Assembly: GCF_016900095.1 (NCBI RefSeq)
Contig: NZ_JACJJP010000008.1
Span: 1-64,000, forward strand
Direction: 5' to 3'
DNA from: Gemmiger formicilis
Lineage (GTDB): Bacteria; Bacillota; Clostridia; Oscillospirales; Ruminococcaceae
DNA length: 64,000 nt
The position numbers and the translations under genes were made by a program. Below the pieces are notes generated by a model that was not told where the DNA came from, searched no databases, and worked only from the letters and a program-made list of their open reading frames with translations. This document shows positions 50,606 to 58,792 of the stretch, piece by piece (position 1 is the stretch's first letter; each line of letters begins with the position of its first letter).

Positions 50606-50866
50606 ATGCCGACGACGGATCTGCCGTCGATGCTGATGCCGAATCGTCGGCGCGACCGCAATGGGAATGAAATCCGCCCCGGCATGAGACTGACCGCCCA
50701 CGGCTGCACAATGTACATCCTCACGGTGCCCACGCTGTACGCGGTGCTCGATCGGGGCTCGCGGAAAGCCACCCTGCGCTATGCGGCCGATTGCATCCGC
50801 ACCGACAACGGCGATATCCAGCCGCTGGAATCACTGATCCTGGAAAACTGGGAGATACAGAAATAG
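50606..50866 (+). CDS. Small DUF4314-like protein
   Basis: An 86-residue protein (ATG 50606, GAGG at 6 bases) with the conserved block RNGNEIRPGMRLTAHGCTMYILTVPTLYAVLDRGSRKATLRY, similar to small basic DUF4314 proteins encoded by ICEs. Its start lies inside the acidic tail frame of the gene before. Earlier in-frame ATGs give a longer, unlikely Arg-rich N terminus. Confidence 0.6.
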   Translation: MPTTDLPSMLMPNRRRDRNGNEIRPGMRLTAHGCTMYILTVPTLYAVLDRGSRKATLRYAADCIRTDNGDIQPLESLILENWEIQK

Positions 50867-50877
50867 TCCAACACCTT

Positions 50878-50907
50878 GCGGCCCGCAGCCAGACTGTGGG
50901 CCTTTTT
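50878..50907 (+). terminator. Terminator-like hairpin before the methyltransferase remnant
   Basis: GGCCCGCAG/CTGTGGGCC with a 5-base loop and TTTTTC, followed only 6 bases later by GGGAGG. Confidence 0.65.
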
Positions 50908-50919
50908 CATTTGGGAGGT

Positions 50920-51052
50920 ATGTAGAAAGACCATTCGTTTTATTGACATGTTCGCCGGCAACGGCGTGACGGTCACTGTGGTGGAAGCCATCGGCCGCAG
51001 GCTGGCGGCGGTGGATGCCGAACTGAACGGAGGTACGGCCCCTGCCCCTTGA
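50920..51052 (+). pseudogene. Remnant of a C5-cytosine DNA methyltransferase, internally deleted
   Basis: After GGGAGGT ATG and an extra T, the next frame reads RKTIRFIDMFAGNG, the start of a C5 methyltransferase (motif I, FIDLFAGxG). It then jumps at once to AGNGVTVTVVEAIGRRLAAVDAEL, the motif X region at the C terminus of the same family (QAGNxVTVxVV). So about 300 middle codons, including the catalytic PCQ motif, are missing, joined at the shared AGN. A one-base insertion also separates the start codon from the frame. The gene cannot encode an enzyme. The end (TGA 51050) overlaps the amidoligase. Confidence 0.7.
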
Positions 51053-52007
51053 CTTCCGTGACCAGAAATTTGGCTGCGAGATCGAGATGACCGGCATCAC
51101 CCGGCAGCAGGCCGCTGGTGCGGTGGCTGCGCTGTTTGGTACAACGGCGCGCCAGACGCATGAATCCCGCGTTTATGACCCCTGGGAAGTTGTTGACAAT
51201 GAAGGCAAGAAATGGCGCTTTGTCTATGACAGCAGCATCCAGGCAACGCAGCGCGTTGGCCGGCGGCAGGAACCGGCCCGCGATTCGGCCTATAAGGTAG
51301 AGCTGAACTCGCCGGTGCTGGAATATGCCGAGATGGGCAAATTGCAGGAGGTTGTGCGGGCACTGCGCCATGCCGGGGCAGTGGTCAACCCCAGCTGCGG
51401 GCTGCACGTCCATGTGGATGCGGCGAATCATACGCCGCGCAGCCTGCGGAATCTGCTGTCCATCATGTACTCCAAAGAGGACCTGATCCTGAAAGCACTG
51501 GGGACCCAGCCGCGAAGGGTGCAGCAGTATTGCCACCTGTCACGGGAAAATGTGATGAAGGTGATCCGCAATATGCCACCGAGCCTTTCGATGGAGCAGT
51601 TGCGCCGCGCCTGGTACGAGGGCCGAGACGGTGCGCATGACCACTACAACTGGTCGAGGTACTATGCGCTGAATCTGCATTCGGTGTTTTACCACGGCAC
51701 CGTGGAATGGCGCTGTTTTGAGAGTACACTCCACGCCGGGGAGGTCCGCGCCGACATCACGCTGGCGCTGGCCATGTCGGCCCAGGCCATCAACCTGCAA
51801 AAGACCGTGGCCCGCAAGACGCCGGTGGGGGATAACCCTGCATTCACATTCCGCACCTTCCTGCTCCGCCTTGGCCTGATCGGCCCCGAATACAAGAATG
51901 TGCGGATGCACCTGCTCAAGCGCCTGCCCGGCGACCCAGCCTGGCTGCGAGACCGAAACCAGTATGAAAGTTACCAGCGCCGCCATACCCGCGGCGATGC
52001 CCGATGA
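51042..52007 (+). CDS. Amidoligase-family enzyme (Amidoligase_2)
   Basis: A protein of about 321 residues of the ATP-dependent amidoligase fold (glutamine-synthetase/COOH-NH2 ligase superfamily). The N-terminal family block FGCEIEMTGITRQQAA is in frame from 51072 on, so the true start lies before ATG 51087. CTG 51042 has GGAGG 8 bases upstream and is the only plausible in-frame codon after the stop at 51024. Further motifs: YKVELNSPVLEY, PSCGLHVHVDAANH, with the paired His, and VEWRCFESTLHAGEV. Family members join amino and carboxyl groups of small molecules or peptides and often accompany gamma-glutamylcyclotransferases in mobile elements, as here. Substrate unknown. Confidence 0.85.
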   Translation: MPLDFRDQKFGCEIEMTGITRQQAAGAVAALFGTTARQTHESRVYDPWEVVDNEGKKWRFVYDSSIQATQRVGRRQEPARDSAYKVELNSPVLEYAEMGKLQEVVRALRHAGAVVNPSCGLHVHVDAANHTPRSLRNLLSIMYSKEDLILKALGTQPRRVQQYCHLSRENVMKVIRNMPPSLSMEQLRRAWYEGRDGAHDHYNWSRYYALNLHSVFYHGTVEWRCFESTLHAGEVRADITLALAMSAQAINLQKTVARKTPVGDNPAFTFRTFLLRLGLIGPEYKNVRMHLLKRLPGDPAWLRDRNQYESYQRRHTRGDAR

Positions 52008-52495
52008 AGGAGGCGATGCTTTTGGAAGAACTGTATTTTGCCTATGGCTCCAACCTGAACCTTGGTCAGATAGCCGTCCGCTGCCCGCAGGCCAGGGTGG
52101 TCGGCAAGGCTGTGCTGGAAGGATACGAACTGGTCTTCCGTCGCGGCGTGCTGACGATCCTGCCCAAAGAGGGCGGCCGGGTGAATGGTCTGCTGTGGCG
52201 GATCAATGCCTGGGACGAGTTGACGCTCGACCGCTACGAGGGGTATCCGCACCTGTATACAAAGGAACTGCTGCCGGTGCAGACTGATTCCGGGCCGCAA
52301 ACCGTTGTGGCCTATGTTATGACCGCTCCCTACTGTGAGAAAGTGCAGCCGCCTGCCGCCACTTATCTGCAAACGGTCTTGGATGGGTGCCGCATGGCCG
52401 GTTTCGACCCGAAAGCCGTGTTGCAAGCGGCAGCCCGAGCCAGGGACGTACAGACACAATCGCACAAGCGGCATCACTCTGGCACCGAAAGATAA
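52004..52495 (+). CDS. Gamma-glutamylcyclotransferase-like protein (AIG2 fold)
   Basis: A GGCT-fold protein of up to 163 residues: the substrate loop YFAYGSNLN, then ILPKEGGRVNGLLWRIN and DRYEGYP, where the Glu is the catalytic acid/base. Such enzymes release 5-oxoproline from gamma-glutamyl amines. Its reading frame overlaps the amidoligase stop (ATGA at 52004). The ribosome site AAGGAGG (52007-52013) fits TTG 52022 best; ATG 52016 is too close and ATG 52004 lies ahead of it, so the protein may be up to 6 residues shorter. Together the pair could make and remove a gamma-glutamyl-type amide. Confidence 0.85.
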   Translation: MKEAMLLEELYFAYGSNLNLGQIAVRCPQARVVGKAVLEGYELVFRRGVLTILPKEGGRVNGLLWRINAWDELTLDRYEGYPHLYTKELLPVQTDSGPQTVVAYVMTAPYCEKVQPPAATYLQTVLDGCRMAGFDPKAVLQAAARARDVQTQSHKRHHSGTER

Positions 52496-52512
52496 ATACG
52501 AACCTTTGACCC

Positions 52513-52557
52513 GCGCCCGCGGCATGATCGTGTATCCATCCATGCTGCGGGCTTTTT
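52513..52557 (+). terminator. Terminator-like hairpin just before the adhesin gene
   Basis: GCCCGCGGCATG pairs with CATGCTGCGGGC (one mismatch) around 14 bases, with TTTTT. Only 26 bases remain to the adhesin ATG. Confidence 0.7.
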
Positions 52558-52583
52558 CATTGTCAACATAAGGAGAAAAGCCT

Positions 52584-55500
52584 ATGAACTGCAAAATCAA
52601 AAGAAAGAGCTGGCGAAGGCTGTCTGCTGCGCTGCTGGCAGGGCTGTGCCTTCTGACCGGCAGCGGCGCGGCATTGGCCGCGCAGGCGGTGGGCGAGGCG
52701 GCCACATCCGGGCCAGTACAGGCGGCCCCCGGCGAAGCCACTGCCACACCGGAGACTGCGCCTGGCGGCGAGGCGGCCGCCACACCCGAGAGCGCCGCCC
52801 CAGATGAAGACCCCGGCACATCCACCCCCGAAACCGCTGCTGCTGCCGCACGGTTCAGCTTCACGGTGCTGGACGCCGACTACGAAGCCCCGGCCAGCGG
52901 CAACATCGACGAGTCGCTGTTCGGCATCGAGGCGGACGAAGCGCGGATGCCCGCCGGCGAGGCGGTGCCGGTTCTGCTGCAGGTGGTGGCCCCGGCCCCG
53001 GACAGCACCGTCACCGTGACCCTCTCGGACGGGGCGGTCTTTACCGATTCCGAGATGGAGACCGACGACGGCAGCATCTACACCCGCACCTTTGCGAGCG
53101 GCGAGCAGGCGTCCGCCTGGATGCTGTATGTGCGGGCGGACGGCGACTTCACCGCCGAAGCGGCCTATACTGCTTCGGATGGTGCGTCTCTCACCCGCAC
53201 GATCACGGTTACGCGGAATCACAAAATTTCGTTGTTTTCCGCCTTCTCGGCGCGAGCCGGTGAACACCAGTACCACATCACCGATGTGACCAATGTCGGC
53301 GGCGAGTGGCTCATCACCTTTGAGGGGGAGGATCAGAGTTATTGTCTTGACCAGGGCATGAACGGCAAGCCCTCGGCCAGCGTGTACTGGACCTACTACG
53401 GCACCACCGACCTGCTGGACCAGGCGCGGGCCGCCGGCTGCAGCAGCAAGCTCGACATCCAGCGGTACGTCTGGGCGCACCGGCAGGAGGCCAGCGACAG
53501 CGGCAGCGCCTATGTTTACCAGGCCAGCGAAGCCTGGTGGCAGAACGTCATGACCACCTACCCGCCGGTGGACCAGCCAACCGAACCGGGCGAACCCGAA
53601 GAACCCCAGGAGTATTATGCCTCCTGGTCGGCTGGCCCGCAGACGGCCAGCGGGTCGCTGGATCTGAGCCATGGGCTCGATCTGCACAAGATCGGTCTCG
53701 TGACCGGCGAAACGATTGACGAAGCAGTGTTTGAGATCACGCCTTCGGTCACCGGCGGCAGCATTGACGGCGGCAGCTGGAGCCTGACGCCTGCCGGGTC
53801 GCAAACCGTGACCACCGGCGGCCACGTCATGGACGACACCTACCACACCACCGGCGGCAATGCCTCGGCCAGCTGGATGATGCACTACTCGGTCAGCAAG
53901 ACCAGCGGTACGGCCAGCGGCAATGTGGGGCCGTACTCCTCGCAGGAAGAAGCCAACGCGGCGGCCAGTGCCGCCCAGAGCGAGGCAGTCAGCCGGCTGC
54001 AGGGCGAGGCGCAGGCGGCTGTGGACGCCGCCATTGCATCGGCGCGCAGCCAGATGGCGAACATCACCTTTACGGTGCGCGAGACCTCGGTTCCCCATGG
54101 CTTTGACGCCTATACCGACAGCACCGGCAGCGAGCAGCAGGTCTCTGTGCCCGCGGATGGCAGCACCGATGTAACCATCCACAATGAGGAATGGAGCATC
54201 CAGGTCAACATTGCCAAGATCGACAGCGAGACCCACCAGCTCATTGCGGCGGATGCCGAGTTTTCCGTGTTCGAGTGGGACACGGTCAAGCAGATGTACA
54301 TTCCGTTTGGCGGGTACAACCAGTATTCGGTCGTCCGCAATGAGGACGGCAGCTATTCTGTTGCCAACGGCAGCAGCTATGCCACCGGCAGCCCGGCTGA
54401 CCGCACCCTCTATTACACCCAGCGCAATGAGGGCAAGTTCATCATTGTCGAGACCCGCGCCCCAGAAGGCTATTATGGAAATTGGTCGGACATCACCCAC
54501 CCCGGCACGGCCGGACAGGTAGAAGGCAAACGCGCCTATGCGTTCACCATCTCCAAAGGAAATGACGGCTCGGTCATCGACCTGTCCAACGAGGATTACA
54601 ATGCGGACATCGGCACGGCCGACAGCGGCGGGACCCTGCTGCGCACGCCGGAGGGCAACACCGTAACCGTTACGCTGTATGACGCACCGCAGGAGGCCAT
54701 CCGCACCTATGTGACCGACAGCAACGGGCTGGCGAACAATGAGGATTCGTACACCAGCACGCCGGTCAGCGGCAAGTTTACCAATGACCGCGTAATCGGT
54801 GAGATCGTGCTGACCAAGTCTGATCTGGATCAGGCCGTGGAAGGTGCCGACACCGCCTTGCACGGCACTGCCAGCATCGAGGGCGCGGTGTACGATCTGT
54901 ACGCCGCCGAGGATATCCAGCACCCGGATGGCGTCAGCGGCACGGTGGACTACAGCAAAATCGTGGACGCCAACGGCAATCCGATCTGGCACACCACCGT
55001 CCTGACCAACGGCGGCTGGGATCCCGACTATTTGCCGGTTCTCGCCAAAGACCACCTAGTCGCCAGCGCCGAGATACGGGACGGCGTGCTGGCTTTTGCC
55101 AACCTGTATCTTGGCAAATACTATCTGGTCGAGCGCGCCACCGGTATTGTTCTGCCGGTGGATACGGACGGGCATTTCTATGTAACGGGTCAGTATCCCG
55201 TGCTGGATAAGACCTTGCAGCCCACTGGTGAAACCAAATCACTGAATACCAGTCGCGGTGAGTACACCGACTATGTCTACAAAAACCAGTACAGCGCGGT
55301 GGCTGAGGGTCGGGCATTGACCGGCATCAAGACCTACGATGGGTATTACCTCAGTTTCGCCACTGGTTACCTCTGTGACGAGATCAACCACTACGAAACC
55401 TTGACCTACGGCAGCGAAAGCCAGTATGTCGCCCGTGAAACAGACGGCTCCAAAGATGCGGTGCTGAAATCTGGCTTCTCCATTCAGAAGGTTGTCAGCA

Positions 55501-58040
55501 CCACCGGCCCCGGCAGCCCGGCCCCCAAGTTGGAGGGTGCCGGCTTTACCGTCTACCGCATCTGGGAACTGAGCAAAGTGGATGAATTCCAGAAAAATGC
55601 AGACGGCACCTACAATGTGCAGTCCATCCTCGATGCTTACCGCAAGGACAGCTACGACAACAACACCGCTAAATATGATTTCACCGGCGAGGGCGCAGCG
55701 GTCGCCCGGATGTTTGAGTCGGACGCCAGCCTAGTGGCCGAGTACAACGCCAGTCTGACCGAAGCGGGAGACTACGCCAACGGTCAGGGCGACGGCTGGG
55801 TGCCGACCGGGGTGGAAAACGAGTACATTCTCTCGGAGATTTTCACCAACGAGGAAGGCATCATTCGTGTGACCGGCCTGCCGTATGGCCAGTATCTGGT
55901 CGTGGAAACGACGCTGCCCAAAGACCTGTTCCAGGCCGACCCGTTTGTGGTCACGGTGGATTCAGCTGCCCCGCAGAGCGTCCTGTGCCAGCCGGACGGC
56001 AGTGTAACCACACCCAGCAATTCCTACATGACCTACAATGTGCTGAACGAGGAACTGGAAGGCTATTTGCAGCTCATCAAGATCGACGCCGAAACCGGCA
56101 AGCCGGTCAAGATCGCCGACACCGCTTTCCAAATCTATAGGATTGCCGAGGACGGCACCGAGACGCTGCTGGAGATGCCCGACCCGGATTCCGGCAGCGC
56201 CACCGCCAAGACCTCCACTTTCTACACAGACGCAGACGGCTACCTCAAGACACCCGAAAAGCTGCCGCTTGGCCGCTATCGTGTGGTCGAGATCGAAGGG
56301 CCCGAAGGGTTCTTCAACGACGAACAGTACAATGTCGTGTTCGAGTTGACCAGCGAGCGCGTCTGGGAAGTTGTCGGCAACGCCGCCGACGACATGGACG
56401 ACTTTATAATCACCGAAGAATACAGCAACCATGAAACCTTGGGCCAGCTCACCATCCGCAAGGTCGGCAACGTCCTGACCGGCTATGAAGACGGCCAGTT
56501 CCAGTATGAACAGGCCAACCTGGCCGGGGCCACCTACGAGATCCGCGCCCGCGGCGACATTGTCACCGGTGACCGCCAGGGCACGCTGTGGTATGCAGAC
56601 GGCGACCTGGTCGCCACCGTGACCACCGGCGAAGAAGGCCAGGTGGATGAAGTCAGATTCAGTCCCACCCGCACACCTGCCACCCACGATTTCTTGACTG
56701 TTTCTCACGATGGCACCACCGGCGAAGTGACGATTACCCTACCTCTCGGCTCCTACGATATCACCGAGGTACAGGCTCCCTACGGTTTTGCGCTGACCAA
56801 CCAAACCTACACGGTGACTTTTGGCTGGAATGACCAAAGCAACGATGTGGTTCTGACCCAGACCATTGTGGACCACACCCAGGACGGCGACGAAACCTAC
56901 AGCTACGACATTGTCAACGCATCGGACGCCAGCGACGAGCAGCTTACCTGCCAGCCCGGCACCCTCGTGTTCGAGAACGCCCGGGTGCTTCCCGTACCCG
57001 AAACGCCGGAGGACCTCGTGGACAAAATCGGCGTCGGCATCCACAAGCAGGACACCGAAACCAGTCTGCCGCTGGCCGGGGCCGTGTATGAACTCTACAC
57101 GGTGGACGCCATTTATGACGTGAACGGCAACAAGCTGGCCGATGCCGGTACCCTGCTCGCCACCAGTGCCCCGACCGACGAGAGCGGCTTCACCTGGTTC
57201 GATGTGGACGTGCCCATCCGCGGCGAAGCCTATGCAAACGGTGAGCTCGAACCGGCAGACGGCGTCTGGGATGCCCGCTACAACAGCGGCAACTACGAAA
57301 TCGTAGAAATCGCCAGCCCGGACGGTTACCTGCTCGACCCGACGCCGATTGCGGTCAGCTTTACCTGCCCGGGCCCGCAAACGGCCTGGCAGGTGGTCGC
57401 CGGCACCCAGTCCGACCAGCCGCTTGACAAGCTGACCATCCATAAAACCGATGTTGGCGGCAAGGAACTGCCCGGCGCAGAACTGACCGTCACCACGCTG
57501 GACGGCGAACCGGTTGACAGCTGGGTGAGCGAGGATACGCCCCATGCACTGCCCATTCTGGAACCCGATGTTGAGGCGCAGGAAGGCGCGATTCGCTACT
57601 CGGATGCGGACAACGAATTTATCTACATCCTGCACGAGGATGCCGCGCCGGATGGTTATCTGGTTGCCACCGACATCCAGTTCAAGGTGGAAAAAGACGA
57701 GGACGGCCGCATCACGGTGTACACCCGCGCAACCGCCGCAGAAAGCTGGCACAAGGTGGACGGCGCATCGGTCACGATGGTGGACGAGGCCAAGCCGCAG
57801 CCCACGCCGACGCCCACGCCCACCACAACAACAGTCACGGCAACGGCGACGCCAAAACCTGTTGCCCATGTCCCTCAGACCGGCGACAGCACCCCACTGC
57901 TGGCGATGGTGATTGCGACCGCACTGGCGGCGGTAGGTTTTGTCGCGCTGCTGGTGATGCGCTGCCGCCGAAACCGGCTGGAAGAGGAAAGTGACCCGCA
58001 GCTAGAACCGCGGGACGATATGGAGGAAACCCATGAATAA
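52584..58040 (+). CDS. Large surface adhesin: thioester domain, Cna-B/SpaA repeats, VPQTG anchor
   Basis: A 1,818-residue wall-linked protein. A signal peptide ends near residue 33; a Thr/Ala/Pro-rich stretch leads to a thioester-type domain, with Cys254 in SYCLDQG and Gln293 in IQRYVWAH as the likely thioester pair. At least seven Cna-B/SpaA pilin-type domains follow, starting near 538, 738, 965, 1159, 1286, 1482 and 1614; each opens with an I.K.D-type Lys and closes in a Y.(I/V)VE-like Glu block (LGRYRVVEIEGPEGF, LGSYDITEVQAPYGF), the residues of internal isopeptide bonds. The C terminus has a Pro/Thr stalk, VPQTGD (about 1763), a membrane helix and a basic tail, a sortase signal. No sortase gene is in the window. 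SD AAGGAG precedes ATG 52584. Confidence 0.92.
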   Translation: MNCKIKRKSWRRLSAALLAGLCLLTGSGAALAAQAVGEAATSGPVQAAPGEATATPETAPGGEAAATPESAAPDEDPGTSTPETAAAAARFSFTVLDADYEAPASGNIDESLFGIEADEARMPAGEAVPVLLQVVAPAPDSTVTVTLSDGAVFTDSEMETDDGSIYTRTFASGEQASAWMLYVRADGDFTAEAAYTASDGASLTRTITVTRNHKISLFSAFSARAGEHQYHITDVTNVGGEWLITFEGEDQSYCLDQGMNGKPSASVYWTYYGTTDLLDQARAAGCSSKLDIQRYVWAHRQEASDSGSAYVYQASEAWWQNVMTTYPPVDQPTEPGEPEEPQEYYASWSAGPQTASGSLDLSHGLDLHKIGLVTGETIDEAVFEITPSVTGGSIDGGSWSLTPAGSQTVTTGGHVMDDTYHTTGGNASASWMMHYSVSKTSGTASGNVGPYSSQEEANAAASAAQSEAVSRLQGEAQAAVDAAIASARSQMANITFTVRETSVPHGFDAYTDSTGSEQQVSVPADGSTDVTIHNEEWSIQVNIAKIDSETHQLIAADAEFSVFEWDTVKQMYIPFGGYNQYSVVRNEDGSYSVANGSSYATGSPADRTLYYTQRNEGKFIIVETRAPEGYYGNWSDITHPGTAGQVEGKRAYAFTISKGNDGSVIDLSNEDYNADIGTADSGGTLLRTPEGNTVTVTLYDAPQEAIRTYVTDSNGLANNEDSYTSTPVSGKFTNDRVIGEIVLTKSDLDQAVEGADTALHGTASIEGAVYDLYAAEDIQHPDGVSGTVDYSKIVDANGNPIWHTTVLTNGGWDPDYLPVLAKDHLVASAEIRDGVLAFANLYLGKYYLVERATGIVLPVDTDGHFYVTGQYPVLDKTLQPTGETKSLNTSRGEYTDYVYKNQYSAVAEGRALTGIKTYDGYYLSFATGYLCDEINHYETLTYGSESQYVARETDGSKDAVLKSGFSIQKVVSTTGPGSPAPKLEGAGFTVYRIWELSKVDEFQKNADGTYNVQSILDAYRKDSYDNNTAKYDFTGEGAAVARMFESDASLVAEYNASLTEAGDYANGQGDGWVPTGVENEYILSEIFTNEEGIIRVTGLPYGQYLVVETTLPKDLFQADPFVVTVDSAAPQSVLCQPDGSVTTPSNSYMTYNVLNEELEGYLQLIKIDAETGKPVKIADTAFQIYRIAEDGTETLLEMPDPDSGSATAKTSTFYTDADGYLKTPEKLPLGRYRVVEIEGPEGFFNDEQYNVVFELTSERVWEVVGNAADDMDDFIITEEYSNHETLGQLTIRKVGNVLTGYEDGQFQYEQANLAGATYEIRARGDIVTGDRQGTLWYADGDLVATVTTGEEGQVDEVRFSPTRTPATHDFLTVSHDGTTGEVTITLPLGSYDITEVQAPYGFALTNQTYTVTFGWNDQSNDVVLTQTIVDHTQDGDETYSYDIVNASDASDEQLTCQPGTLVFENARVLPVPETPEDLVDKIGVGIHKQDTETSLPLAGAVYELYTVDAIYDVNGNKLADAGTLLATSAPTDESGFTWFDVDVPIRGEAYANGELEPADGVWDARYNSGNYEIVEIASPDGYLLDPTPIAVSFTCPGPQTAWQVVAGTQSDQPLDKLTIHKTDVGGKELPGAELTVTTLDGEPVDSWVSEDTPHALPILEPDVEAQEGAIRYSDADNEFIYILHEDAAPDGYLVATDIQFKVEKDEDGRITVYTRATAAESWHKVDGASVTMVDEAKPQPTPTPTPTTTTVTATATPKPVAHVPQTGDSTPLLAMVIATALAAVGFVALLVMRCRRNRLEEESDPQLEPRDDMEETHE

Positions 58041-58716
58041 ACCGGAGAAACTGCGCGTTGTCATCGTGGAGCCGGGCCAATATGCTCGCGAAGCCGAGAT
58101 TGACAACACCTTACAAGCCGAACAAGCGGTGGTCGGTGGCTCGATTGAAGTCATCTACCCCTGGCCGGACAAAAATGTTTGCCTCGTGCTCAACGATGAA
58201 GGAAAAGTCATTCCGTTGGAACCAAATCGTGGCTTACTCGAATACAGGGATATTGTGTTCGGCACCTTTTTCGTCTGCGGAGACAACGGTGAGGATTTTT
58301 GCAGCCTGAGCGATCTGCAGGTGAAGCGATTCCTTCAGCGCTTCAGCAGGCCGGAGGTGTTTGTTCCCTATTGTGGGCACCTTCTACCCATCCTGTATGA
58401 TCGGCGTGACCTGCCGAATGTACCGGAAGCCGTCCGGCAGGAAACGAAGGAACGAAACGGTCTGCCGCAAATTTGCTTCAGCGATATGCCAGGGATACCC
58501 GAGGTGGTGTTGCTGGAATATGGAGAAAACCGCTGCTTGCCGCTGAGTGCTTCGCCGGAAGGCAAAACAGCCTCTCAGTATGCGGACGAGCTCAACGAGC
58601 GGATCGGTGTCACACCGGATCAGCAACGAGCCTTGCAGCGCGGCTTTGCCTGTGGCTGGAAAACTGGGCCAGACGACCGCACCGACAAAAAACATTCGCA
58701 GGACATGACGCGGTAA
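58033..58716 (+). CDS. DUF3846-type protein of the mobile element
   Basis: A 227-residue protein with the DUF3846 N terminus (LRVVIVEPGQYAREAEIDNTLQAEQAVVGGSIEVIYPW). The C-terminal half is unassigned. Its start overlaps the adhesin stop by 8 bases, and GGAGG stands 6 bases ahead, so translation is coupled. DUF3846 proteins are common on Firmicutes ICEs and phages; function unknown. Confidence 0.8.
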   Translation: MNKPEKLRVVIVEPGQYAREAEIDNTLQAEQAVVGGSIEVIYPWPDKNVCLVLNDEGKVIPLEPNRGLLEYRDIVFGTFFVCGDNGEDFCSLSDLQVKRFLQRFSRPEVFVPYCGHLLPILYDRRDLPNVPEAVRQETKERNGLPQICFSDMPGIPEVVLLEYGENRCLPLSASPEGKTASQYADELNERIGVTPDQQRALQRGFACGWKTGPDDRTDKKHSQDMTR

Positions 58717-58739
58717 AACGCCGCGGCTTGTTCTATAAC

Positions 58740-58768
58740 CGGGGCGCAGCTAGGCGGCTGCGCCCCTA
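58740..58768. repeat. GC-rich hairpin in the metK leader
   Basis: GGGGCGCAG/CTGCGCCCC, 9 bp, loop CTAGGCGG... no T-run, so more likely a structured leader or processing site than a terminator. Confidence 0.55.
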
Positions 58769-58792
58769 CATTTATTATAAAGGAGAAATTTT

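Noticed and set aside
52563-55055. 830-codon minus-strand frame under the adhesin
   Set aside because: Antisense shadow created by the GC-rich repeats; plus-strand product has signal peptide, repeats and wall anchor.
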